A model generated the notes under the pieces. The model searched no databases. It worked only from the letters and a program-made list of their open reading frames with translations, and had not been told where the DNA came from. A stretch of 64,000 bases of DNA from Carallia brachiata (lineage: Eukaryota > Streptophyta > Magnoliopsida > Malpighiales > Rhizophoraceae). Positions within the stretch are counted from its first letter, which is position 1. Every line of letters starts with the position of its first letter. Made by a program: the position numbers and the translations under genes. The DNA lies in NCBI GenBank assembly GCA_021464245.1, contig JADCRB010000001.1:6320152-6384151 (forward strand), given 5' to 3'. Of the stretch, positions 1 to 10,934 are shown one piece after another.

Positions 1-3000
1 GGCTACTTGAGCGATCATGCTCAAAGCTTACGAAGTGATTTTAACTTAAACAACTTAAGCTAGATTTCTAGATATTGTTATGGGCTAATGCCCTTTAGAA
101 ACTAGCTGCTTGACTATTTCTTGAAGGGAACTTTCTTGCTTTATGCTTTGAACCCACCTTGCCTTGATTCTTACTTGCTCTATGCTTTGTTTCAAATTCA
201 TAGCAATCGAAGGATTCACCCGACTAGTGAAAAATTCTTCTATTTCATCAGCCTTTTCATTGCTGCAGAACTGCCAGATCAAACAAACTATTTCAGAAAT
301 TTATTATACTATGAAGCTTGATAAGTCAAATGCTTATGGATAAATTTCGCCCTCCACAGGCCACCACACTAAAGTTTCTGTTGTATCTCTAATGCAAGAA
401 TATTTGTTCTACTTCATTATGACCCTAATGGGGCTAAACAAGTTTGATTCATTACTTGTAAAATGGAATAAAAATATCCATCATTCTACATTTGCAAGTA
501 TCAGGTATGCAGCTAGTGCTGTAACAACCATTTTCCCTGGTTTCCTTGTCTATGTCTGTCTTTAACTGAATCTACAAATGCTCTGAACGTGTCATAAGTT
601 ACGCTTTTGATCCCCTTGGCAAAAGTTACTTACAGGAGAGACGATATCTCTGACGAAATGACTGAGCAGAACTCCAGCACCATATTTGCTGTAGATGAGG
701 TCCCAATTCTCCTGCATTAGAGACCATGCAGCCGTGGGATCAAAGTTCATGCTGTTTTTGAAACATTTATTAACAACATTTTTCAACCAATTTATTGCTT
801 AATGAATACATTAAGTTGCTTTACCTGCAACCATCTCCATGCCACTTCTCGCCCTTCTAAACTTATTCCGCTAAGCCCATAGATGACGTCCTGATCCCGA
901 ACCTGATATAAAGGTGAGCTCAGGAGCCATTGTTATCAAGGATATTTAGATCAGCAGTCATATAGTACCTCATAAGAAACCAAAAACTTCAAAGCCTCTA
1001 GAACTATTTCTGCCATGCAATCTGTGTGAGGAAAAATATACAGCATTTGGTATCCATGAACTTTTCCTGAAAAGGGAATCTTTAGTCAAGTTTAAATGAT
1101 AGCATATCTCACCCAAAATATATTCCTTCTCTTGTATTGACTTCTCTATAAATCTTCAGAAGTGATTCAAAGCCATCCCTATGGGCAGTGCTAGAATTCC
1201 TCATTACAGAGATGTATGCAGCCTGAAACAGAAACAAGTTTTTGAATGTCACATTCTGAAAAGTCTAGAGAGGAGCAAGGAAGTATCTGGAATTAAGGTT
1301 ACCGTTTTTGTGTCAGCTGAAAGAAGTGAAGTGTTCCTGTCATTTAAGAGTGTCTGAAACCGCTGCATTGCTTCATGATGAGTTTCATGGTGCCCAAAAT
1401 TAGCCAAAGCCCTATGGACTTCTCCTCTCAACAACGCATTTAAATGGCTCTCTCCTGCGACTGATTCCCAACCTAATTTTCTGCATGAAGTAAAAAGCTG
1501 TCAGGCTTTAAGCATCAATACTGCCTCAGATTAATCTTAAAGAGCAAATGGGATTCAATGGGCTAATTAGACTTGCTAGTCATACTTACTTAGCAGCAAA
1601 TAGGAGGAGATCAGTGAGAAATGATTTCAACTCTTTTACTAAGTCTGGGATGGCATCTAGTGAGATCTCAACCAGACTGTAGCACACCTATTTAGTGGTC
1701 AACCAACAGGTCAGGTTGTCTTTAATATTTAGAGTGATTCAAAATATCCACAAATGCACTTACATCAATGATTTTTGACAATACGATGTGTTCAATCTCT
1801 CCTTTGTATGCATCCATCAAGGAAAGCAAAGATAATAAAGGAACTTGACAAGCCTCACACAGAGCATACATATCATCCAAAAGCCCTAAGAAAAACAAAG
1901 GAATACTATCAAATTTTTTTTTGGGCAAAAAAACGTAAGGAGGAGAAAACCAAAGAAAATTCCATAAACTTGATAACTAGTATGCGTTGCATTGGAATGG
2001 ATGGCATTTAAGTTCAAGTTGCAAGCAATAATCAACAGTACCAAATTTATCTGCTGCTGACAAATAATTTTTCTCAATTGCTTTCTTGTGTTGAGCTGCA
2101 AGCTTGTCTTCATACTTTACTCTGTAGAATCCTCTCTGCTCAGTGTTGACTTTGACCCATGTATTTTCAGAATTTGATTTATCATCACTTGATGGCAACA
2201 AATCAGATATATCCACTCTCGCAACTTTTGACTCCAACAAAAAATTTTTCTGTCTATCATAAGGCCCTAATGCCAAAGTTAATGGAACAATCCGTATTCC
2301 ATCACTTTGTAAACCAGATGCCAGGAATTGCTCCTGCAAGTGCCAAACAAGAACAAGTCTTCCAAAGTTGATGAGAAAACATCAAGGATATAGATAGAAA
2401 TTCTCCCCTCAATAAGCATTGGCATAAAATGGAGCCTCCAAGAATTTCATATTTGCTTATGGACAAAACTTGACCTGTTCGAAAACCAAGAAATGATCTT
2501 CAGATTTAATAGAGATAACTGGATGTCCTTTTAGCTTTGTCCAACTGTCCATCATTGAGTTCACTTGAACACCAGATTCCTCAGAAAGAGCACTCCATAA
2601 ATCTTCCGTCTTTGCATTACTCCAACCATGCCTTTTCATATATACACTTAAGGATCTCTGATAAAATGAAGTCAAATTATTGACAATATAATTCAGTGGT
2701 GCTATTTATCTGGTCTTATATCAAATTCATGAAGAGAAGAAACATTCGATGAATAAAATTGGTGACTCTCTTTGCAAATGTCCAAAGTAGAAAACCTTTT
2801 GGCTAGTATAACTATTAGCCAACATGGTTTTGCCAAATTCTTGTGCAGATATATATGTTTGCTGATACAGACATATCTGAAGAGAACAGACTATAAATTT
2901 AGAACAAATTTGCAGTAAATTGTATCTAGCAACAGTTGACTCTTAAATGTGAATAAATAACACAAAACATAACTCTTCTTATTTTACTTCAGATGTTGAT

Positions 3001-3683
3001 ATGTTCCCTTGCAGGAAAAATGGTAAATCCAAACATTTAGTTCTCACCTGCATGATGTGATCCCCAAGATAGCCCTGCAACATTCGAATAACAGCAGAAC
3101 CCTTCTTATAGCATATGGTATCAAATATCTCAATCACTGATCGGGCATGCTGTACCTCCACCTAAAAATGCAGCTTGTAAAAGACTAGAGGTTAAGATAT
3201 GTAGATATGGAAAATTCAGGGCTTTGATATTTTTGGTAGATTTTGATGTTGCTCCTAAAAGGCAGATGCATAAGCAGAGACATAAACAGATAAGCAGCTA
3301 TACTGAGGTTGGATGTCAATATCAACATCATCGTAAAAATGAAATTATGAAGTTTTTGGAAATCCATACTTTAGCCAAAATAATGAAATGTATAGATATC
3401 ATGAAAGATCATATTACATCACACAGACCATCCCATGAACAAATTTATTTAGTTGTATACTGTGCCTTACCTCAATTGGATGCGATCCTTCCAGTGCATC
3501 AATGCGTAAGCCACCAGCAGTTTGTCTCAGAAACTGAGTCCATATTTTCCACTCAGGAAATAGCTTGTCTGTTGCCATGTAACTAATCTGAAAATATAAG
3601 TGAGGCGAGGTCATGAGGACTTATGTGTTATTTGATGCAAAGACAGGAACAGGATAAAACAAGATTCGAACACTCAAAATTAC

Positions 3684-3788
3684 CCATGTTGCAAAACCCT
3701 CGTTTAGCCACAAATGAGTCCACCATTCCATTGTTACAAGGTTGCCAAACCAATGGTGAGCCACTTCATGCATCACAACAATGGTCAA
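3684..3788 (-). pseudogene. Zinc-binding exon of the aminopeptidase M1 pseudogene
   Basis: This 105-base exon encodes the catalytic centre. HEVAH (3770-3756) is followed after 18 residues by the glutamate of WLNEGFA, the HExxH-x18-E zinc ligand set of M1 peptidases. The usual plant sequence is HELAHQWFGN; here it is [10 protein letters not shown]. Splice borders are a TAG acceptor and a GTAATT donor. No lesion is seen inside the exon, so the catalytic core was still intact when the gene failed elsewhere. Confidence 0.9.
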
Positions 3789-3957
3789 CTACAAAACAAG
3801 GAAAAGCTATTTTCATGCACATATTTTGTGCTTTAAAGTTAAAATCATGTTCAAATAATATATATGTTGTCAACTTGTTATTGTCACAAGGAAACCAGCA
3901 AGTAAAATTTCAGTTGGTTCAGGCTACAATTGACAAATGAAGACCAAATGAAGTTGA

Positions 3958-4180
3958 ATTTATTTTGAAAATTTCCCCAACAATCCCCCGCCATTTTCAA
4001 ATAAGAAAGTGTAACGGATTCTTCGTAATTTTGGAAGTCAACTGCATAAGTAAGGTGTCTTACAGATTGAACCTTACGTAGTGAAATATGCGTTACAACA
4101 TATCTGAATAGTATGGTAGACAAGTTTTGAACCAACTATTCTTATTGATATCCTGTAGAAATATTCCACACAGTTGACTA
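3958..4180 (-). repeat. Rearranged LTR-element end fragment in the large intron
   Basis: On the minus strand a purine-rich tract (about 3990-3976) is followed by TGTTGGGGAAATTTTC, the same junction seen on the plus strand at about 8097-8127. The block at about 3960-4050 is the reverse complement of 8048-8130. The block at about 4120-4180 is instead a direct copy of 7987-8047. One ancestral element end has therefore been broken and partly inverted within the same intron. Only about 25 bases of LTR remain here. Confidence 0.7.
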
Positions 4181-7100
4181 TACAACATTATACTTCTCTT
4201 TTCAATAATTGACACATTAAAGGCCATTGTGTCCATATCCTTTTCATGAATGTTTTAAAGTTAAGTCCTTAAACTTATTGGAACGGCCTACACATTCCAC
4301 ATTCACATAGGCAGACTAGGGCTCCCGCAATAAAGCCATTTCAAGCCTGTTAAGAGTTTTTAAAACTCAACCTCCCAATTAACTGCGGGTACTAAGCATT
4401 ATGAAACTTCGGGATGAAGAAAAAATGAGTATAATGCTTCAAATCACGCTAATGATGTACTTTGACTCATTGAACTCAAGACTTGACGTTGTACAAGCGT
4501 TGAGTCGAGGTTCCATCATGGGTGATCAATAATTATGGACTTGAACTCATCCCTCATTTGATGTCTCATTCATCAAGTTATTGTTAACCCTTTTAGTTAA
4601 GGATTAACCTTCTTTTAATACGCAACTGACTTTTCGAAAGTCTTTTGTATTTACTATGGTACCACAAATTATACGCTAAGAGATACCGTTAATATAACGG
4701 TTAACATCTCACCCTTTCACTCTAAAGGGTCATTAACTTTAAATAAATTAAAGGCATTTGCTCTAGTGGTCGCGATCCACGAGCGTCACAATATTTCTAT
4801 TTGTTTGTCTATGCTACAGCATAGTTGTCTATAAGTCATCTACTATTTTCTTTTATTTGTAAAAGAAAGAAAATAATTTGACTTGTGAAAAGACTTTGAA
4901 TAGTCATTTATAAAAAAATCATGACTCTTTTCGAAAGAACACGTATTTTCCCCACAAAGGATTATGTCTCTTTCCATGAAAGGTTGCGTCTCTTTCTATG
5001 AAGAGTCACATCTCTTTATATGAAAGGTCGCATCTCTTCCCATAAAGGTTTGCATCCCTTTTAACTAATGGTCATGTCTTTTTTTTATGAAAAGTCGCAT
5101 CTCTTCCTTTGAAGAGTCTCATGTCTGCTTTTGAAGAGTAATTCTTTGAAGATTCCCCTTTCTTTTCATGAAGAGTCGCATCTCTTTCATACAAGTTCGC
5201 GTCCCTTTCTACTAATGTTCATGTCTTTTCCTGTCAAAAGTCATGTCTCTTCCTTTGAAAGGTCTCGTATCTTCTCTTGAAGAGTAATTTGAAGAGTCAC
5301 GCCTCTTCTCATGAAAAATCACGTCTCTTTCTATGAGAGGTCGCATCTCTTCCCATAAAATGTTGCGTCCCTTCCCATTTATGGTCATAACTTTTCCTAT
5401 CAAAAGTCATGTCTCTTCTTTTGAAGAGTTTCATCTCTTCTCTTGAAGAGTAACGTCTTTTCTCTTGAAGAGTCTTGTCTCTTCTTATGTCCCTTGGATT
5501 GGAATTACAAATTCCAACAATGGCTATGCCTGTTCTGGTGGAACGATTCCACTTGACTTACCTTATGCATATCTCATGCGTATTTAATCAAATTAAAATT
5601 GACAAAACAAATAAAGGTCATATATAAATATTCTTACCTTCCATGCTAAGAATCATGCATGTAAAGATTTACCATGCATATATAACTATGTGTATATACA
5701 TAAAAATTTACCATGCAATCCCACTATTTCTTCATTTCATGTTATACACTAATGTCATATATATGTATACATATATGTAAGTATGGATGCATGCATGCAT
5801 ACCATCATGTAATTCTAACAGGCAAACATGAACATCATTTCCATTTGAGAACCCCATGGTCGTTTCCTTAGAGAAAGAAAGAACAAATTAAGTGATGGAA
5901 ATAATTATTCCATTGCTACTATCCCCTCCTTCTTCACCATACACTCGTTATTTATATAACGAACTAGGTTACTCGGCAACCAACATAACTAGGTGCTTCG
6001 GGCTTTGAAACCGACTGCTGCCGTTTGTGCCTTATCATGCACTTAATTTGGCTCAAAGAGGAATTAACAATTCTTTTGATCCCTCAACGGGCGCTTTTCC
6101 TTTGTTGTAGGAAGCAGATGAAACTGCCCCTTTATTTATTTATTTTAATAAATCAAACAACCTTTGCCTTGTGCAGGAAAATCCATTAATTTCCGTGCAC
6201 ATAAATTTTCCCTTGTCATGCGTTACAGTGTTAGACCTCTTAAAGGCTAAAAGATTATGAATTTTCTTTTCATAAACCCCACTGTTTTATTTTCACAGAA
6301 AATCATGTAGGCAGTCCTTTACCACAAAATAGTATATACATATATTTTTAATGATTCATCCTTTTATGCATCCATGCAAACAATACTATCATGTGTATTA
6401 AACCACTAACGGGTCATACTAAAAGAGCTCATCCTTTACTTGCGTACCAAGAAAAGGCACCAAATTATTTGTTCAAGACCAATCCTCACAATTTCTGTAA
6501 TTACCATGACTATAGAGATGTGTGGCAACACACTAATCAACACAACAAATAATTTACAACATGCAAATTAATAGCACGGATGCCAAGAAAGGACGTGCAC
6601 CATGCAATTACATGCATGATCATCATGCATACGTACCATATATACCCTTTAATGTCATGTTATTCATTTAGTTGTTGCTATGACATTAATTCAATATCAA
6701 TGCTGCCACGTTAGAATAAGACATCCAGACATCATGACTGAGACGACGGACAAGTAGACTTTCAATGTTCACATACTGCATAGTAGTGTTTTTAGTGTTT
6801 GTTCATTTCTAGGTTCATATCCGTGTATTGACAATATTCAATGTCCAATGCACTCATTCATGATGCATAATTAAGTTCCATGCACGTTAAAACAAGCAAT
6901 TATAATTACAAACTCAGAAATTTCAATTATGTAATTTAATTTGGTTTCCTTTGTTTAATTTAGCTAGTTTATGCATGGAATTTTTTTTTTTTATTATTAT
7001 TATTATTTTTTTTTTCATTTCCTTTTTAACAAGGCAGTCGTACAACACAGGGAATTAGAGATATTCTGCCTCTTAGAATAAGGATTCAAAATTCCTTATC

Positions 7101-7565
7101 AAAGTACCCTCATGAATTAAACCGAATGCGCAAACACAAAGGAGATCAAAATGTTTGTATGCATGCCATGATCTTTATCACCGTGCATGTATGCTCATCC
7201 ATGTATATATGCATGTGTTTGAAATATATATATATATATATATTCAATGGAGTATATTGGTCCATCGGTGCCAGCTGATCAAAAATCAAGGCATATTCTA
7301 TTATTATTATTTAATCTTGGCACTTATGCATGCATACATCACCGTCCCTTTCATGTTCAAGGTTTACCAACTCTTATAATTGTTTAATGCAGCAACAGAT
7401 TTGGGCTAAATATTATAATTGTTCAATCATTTAAGAACACTTAGCCATAATATTCTCACAGATAATGAAAGAGAGCATACCTTAAATAAGTGGAAATTTA
7501 CTGGACCATAAGTCAATTCTTTCAATGATTCGATCATGAACTGATAAATAATTTTGCCTTAAGAT
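4181..7565. other. Non-coding interior of the large aminopeptidase intron
   Basis: No open reading frame here looks like protein. The stretch is AT-rich with many ATG-rich, pyrimidine-rich and TA-rich tracts, including a (TA)n run near 7210-7242 and a T/ATT run near 6980-7016. It contains the degenerate tandem repeat at 4960-5490. It is probably decayed internal sequence of the transposable element whose ends flank it, but I recognise no gag, pol or transposase motif. Confidence 0.5.
4960..5490. repeat. Degenerate ~27-bp tandem repeat (GAAGAGTC / GAAAGGTC type)
   Basis: Roughly 18 imperfect units repeat the pattern GTC-(A/G)CATCTCTTTC-ATGAAGAGTC, alternating GAAGAGTC with GAAAGGTC or an AATGGTCATGTC variant. 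Spacing is about 26-30 bases with drift. The array is imperfect and lies in the intron of the pseudogene. A chance ORF across it is compositional and not a gene. Confidence 0.8.
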
Positions 7566-8547
7566 TGTTGGAACAAAAATGAGGGTGAGATTGGAAATGA
7601 AAGAATTGCTTCAAGTCGTGTAACAAACGCCACTTTCCTTAAGGCAAAATTCGCCCTCACTAAAGTGCAACAGAGGTATAATGCGAATTCCCTCACAAGA
7701 TAAAATAAAGTACACTCAACTGCAGGTTGCAATACTGAAATTGAGCTCTCGAGAAATTATTGTAATATCCAAAATTATTCACACAAGTTTATGAGTTTTT
7801 CTATCTTCTCTATTAACTATGTGAATGGCCAATTCACATATTTATAGGAAGAATAATTTGGTAGTTATTTGACCAAGATATGCGTCTTTTGGGTTTAGTG
7901 GACACGACTATTCAACATGTCATTTCATCAATAGACACATATCCATAACCACCAAGTTAACTAGGGGACACGACTTTTCTATTTTGAAAAGTTTTGAACC
8001 AACTATTCTTATTGATATCCTGTAGAAATATTCCACACAGTTGACTATGCAGTTGACTTCCAAAATTACGAAGAATCCGTTACACTTTCTTATTTGAAAA
8101 TGGCGGGGGATTGTTGGGGAAATTTTCAAAATAGAAAAGTCGTGTCCCCTAGTTAATTTGGTGGTTATGGATATGTGTCTATTGATGAAATGACATGTTG
8201 AATAGTCGTGTCCACTAAACCCAAAAGACGCATATCTTGGCCAAATAACTACCAAATTATTCTCCCTATAAATATGTGAATTGGTCATTCACATAGTTAA
8301 TAGAGAAGATAGAAAAATCCATAAACTTTTGTGAGTAATTTTGGATATTACAATAACTTCTCGAGGGCTCGATTTCAGTATTGCAACCTGCAGTTGAGTG
8401 TGCTTCATTTTATCCTGTGAGGGAGTTCGCTTTATACCTCTGTTGCAATTTAGTGAGGGCGAATTTTGCCTTAAGGAAAGTGGCGTATGTTACACGACTT
8501 GAAGCAATTCTTTCATTTCCAATCTCACCCTCTTTTCTGTTCCAACA
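7566..8547. mobile_element. Head-to-head pair of ~430-bp LTR-like arms (foldback structure)
   Basis: 7566-~7985 is the near-perfect reverse complement of ~8127-8547. Each outer end reads TGTTGGAACA / TGTTCCAACA. The right arm has LTR features on the plus strand: it starts TGTTGGGGAAA at about 8112 after a purine-rich tract, carries a CTATAAATATG box near 8264, and ends CCAACA at 8547, giving about 436 bases. The left arm is the same LTR on the other strand, lacking its first bases. The spacer (7986-8111) also occurs, rearranged, at 3958-4180. No matching target duplication is visible at the outer ends. RNA across it could form a very long hairpin. Confidence 0.8.
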
Positions 8548-8573
8548 GAATTCCTGTAAAATTGATTACTTAC

Positions 8574-8727
8574 AATCTGCTTCCTAGTAGCAGTTGATTA
8601 AAAATCATCGTAAAGCAACTCATTTTCTCAGTAAATAATCAAACCATAGTTCTCCATGGCCCCACCAGCAAACTCAGGGACAACAGCCATATCTAGTTTA
8701 GGAAGTGGATAAGGCATTGAGAAGTAC
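8574..8727 (-). pseudogene. GAMEN exon of the aminopeptidase M1 pseudogene with two stops
   Basis: The exon reads [19 protein letters not shown], then [13 protein letters not shown]. The GAMEN exopeptidase motif, which binds the substrate N-terminus in M1 enzymes, is intact. TGA at 8630-8628 stands where the family has arginine (YRE). Ten codons later TAA at 8600-8598 stands near the usual histidine of the DD-x-HS-A segment. The flanking residues (ENELLYDDF, STATRKQI) are still family-like, so the frame is right and the stops are true nonsense changes. The donor GTAAGT at 8573-8568 is intact. The inverted LTR-like element ends only 27 bases beyond the exon. Confidence 0.9.
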
Positions 8728-10315
8728 CTAAAATAATCCATAATGTCAATATGTCGACAAAAAAGTGCTAAATCTAATTTCTGCAGCTACTTCATTACTG
8801 CTAACTAGGTCTTACAACTACAATGCATTCCTGACTGCCACAACTGAAGATTTTCAGGAGGCCGGTGCTTGGAAAACAGTTCTCCTTCCTCAAACTCAAA
8901 CAAATACTCAAATTTGAAAATCTTGCAGAAGAATTTACTCGAATGATTTTCCTTTTAGGGGGAATAATTCTTATTGATATATTTATCCAACATAGAAATG
9001 ACACAAATCTCCTCACAAAATAACAGGATGTGGAAGTACTTACTCGGTGAATAGATCAAGTGCTTTAACAGCAATGCTTAGAGCATATCTCCCTTTATCA
9101 ACTTCATCCAACGGACAGTATACACGAACTTTAATGCCTGCATTGACCATCGGTAGTATTGGCAGGAAATAAAGACATTGGGAGTGCAAAGAAGATCACT
9201 CTCTGATACATACCATTAGCCGTTTTGTCTTCAATGTAATCAAGTAATCCAATCACAATGCCGACCAAATAGGTTGACATGAGAGGAGATTCATCAAAAC
9301 AAACTGTCTTAACATTCCCAACAATCTTTTCATCAATAATTGGCATGTTAGACAATGCTGTCAATGTGGGTGGTACATCTAAGGTTATTTTGAAAGTTGC
9401 CTGTGAAGAGCAGGATTGGTGATGTTAAACTTCATGGTCAATCAGAACCAAAGAAGGCAAATTCAGTCACAAGTCTAACATATAGATACTATCTTTATCG
9501 TGCAAAGAAGATGAAACTATAAGTACATTTTTTAAGGGAAAGAAAATTAAAAAGTGGTTATTTTCAAAGTGTAAGAAGAAAAACTTGTTGAGTTCAATAC
9601 CTTAAGAGCAGGTTCATCCCAGCATGGAAAACACCTCCTTGCATCCACAGCTTCAAATTGGGTGACTGCCATGTTCTTCTTCTCTTCCCCTTCCATGTAA
9701 GCACTATTACAATACAAAATTCCTCAATGAAAATCGGAATGAATTTCTATTTCTGTATTTTTCCCTTATCTAAAGAAAAGATTACAACTTGGATCTCTTA
9801 ATTTTCCCTAATATCTTTCAAATCTTTATTCAACTTACACAAGAAAATCAAATCATTCAACTAAATAAAGCCCATCATCTTAGAAATCCATATTAAGGTA
9901 TCATCAAGAAGCTACTCTAGTCAACCGAACAAAACTATCTTGACAGCAAAAACCAACCTATTGATTAGCTAATCTCATGAAGTAACATTAAGACTTCCTC
10001 TGATAGGAAAAAAAAAAAGGGGCCAACAATTTAACAAAGAATGAAACATAAGGTACCATCTATAGAACCCCCTCAATTGCTCGTTAAGCATCCCAGAAAA
10101 CTCAATCCCCAGCACTCCATCCCCAACATCAAGTTCAACAGGGAAGACCAAGATAAGTATCTCATCATCACCATCCAAAATAACATCACATGGATGATAC
10201 TGCTGCAATAACAATAATCAAAGATACCATCAGCAACCGCATCTATAATCGTGATAAACCAATTCACCTTAGAAATTGAGCAAAAGGAATAATAATAATA
10301 ATAAGTAAAGCTTAC

Positions 10316-10520
10316 TTCATTGTGACAGTTGGTAAACAAGGCCTCATGTATGTTGAGCTCAAGAGCATTTAAGACAATAAACTTGGTAGCCTCAGTGATC
10401 CTCAAGTCAACCCTCAAGGTGCCAGAAAAATAGCAAATTGAGAGATCAGGTTTCAGATAAAGATCATAGCGCTGAGGGACAGCAATTTGGCAATCTTGTT
10501 TGGCCTTTGAATTGCTTTAT
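10316..10520 (-). pseudogene. Exon 1 of the aminopeptidase M1 pseudogene, start lost
   Basis: This exon encodes the N-terminal strand region of the M1 family. The expected opening, M-x-QFKGQTRLPKFAVPQRYDL-like, is recognisable. Here the first codon is ATA rather than ATG (10520-10518). The bases for the K-F pair near 10483-10489 are two short, so the start of the protein and the following RYDLYLKPDLS are in different frames. The exon closes at a GTAAGC donor at 10315-10310. No alternative in-frame ATG lies upstream, because a stop precedes the RYDL frame. The family consensus comes from general knowledge of plant APM1 proteins. Confidence 0.85.
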
Positions 10521-10934
10521 GTTCTCTCTGTGTTCCATGTTTTTCTGTAATACTTCCCTCTGATTACTGAGTGAAGAATATTAAGCCTTTTGAGATTTAA
10601 TTAGTAAGGCTGTTGAGCGTTGACTGCAACTTCTTCTCCTTTGTATTCTTCCTTCGCTGATAAAGGCAGTTACTTTTTTGACTTTTTTTTGTGCAATGAG
10701 CTATTTGAAAAGTAGCTTTTTTTCCTAACTGTGTATGAAACTACACCATAATAATCTTGCTCCCTGCATCCCTTTATCTTCCATGGGCCTTGCAATTTTT
10801 GAGTTTCAATAAGAGAAATGGTAGATGATAATATTTAAATAGTAATAATATGATATAAATTATTAAATATTTAAAATTTAAAAAAAGATAAATTTATAAA
10901 TATTATAATATAAATTATATAATTATTTATTTTT
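10521..10934. other. Intergenic DNA between aminopeptidase 5' end and LINE
   Basis: This holds the former upstream region of the aminopeptidase gene (to about 10800), then a very AT-rich stretch (10840-10940) with repeated TAAATATTTAAA-like words. I see no gene. A T-rich run at 10929-10950 is compatible with the poly(A) end of the minus-strand LINE. Confidence 0.6.

Larger units (their letters stand above)
85..10520 (-). pseudogene. Aminopeptidase M1 (M1 zinc metallopeptidase, APM1-like) pseudogene
   Basis: Reverse-strand translation gives a nearly complete plant aminopeptidase M1, a puromycin-sensitive-type enzyme that removes N-terminal residues from peptides. Exons, 5' to 3', lie at about 10520-10316, 10202-10057, 9703-9601, 9400-9214, 9137-9044, 8727-8574, 3788-3684, 3587-3471, 3161-3048, 2657-2475, 2333-2042, 1885-1764, 1676-1590, 1480-1303, 1222-1113, 1066-969, 902-825, 711-634 and 270-85, mostly with GT-AG borders. 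GAMEN and HEVAH-x18-E are both readable, and the C-terminal helical domain ends in a normal stop at 85. Lesions: the start codon is ATA (10520-10518); exon 1 is 2 bases short near 10486; and in-frame TGA (8630-8628) and TAA (8600-8598) follow GAMEN. The frame across the 1222-1113 and 1066-969 exons also does not join cleanly. I call it a recent pseudogene; assembly error is the main alternative. Confidence 0.9.

Noticed and set aside
7566..8547. Ordinary MITE with long terminal inverted repeats
   Set aside because: The arms carry a TG...CA LTR layout, a TATA-like box and an adjacent polypurine tract, and there is no target duplication, so inverted LTRs explain it better.
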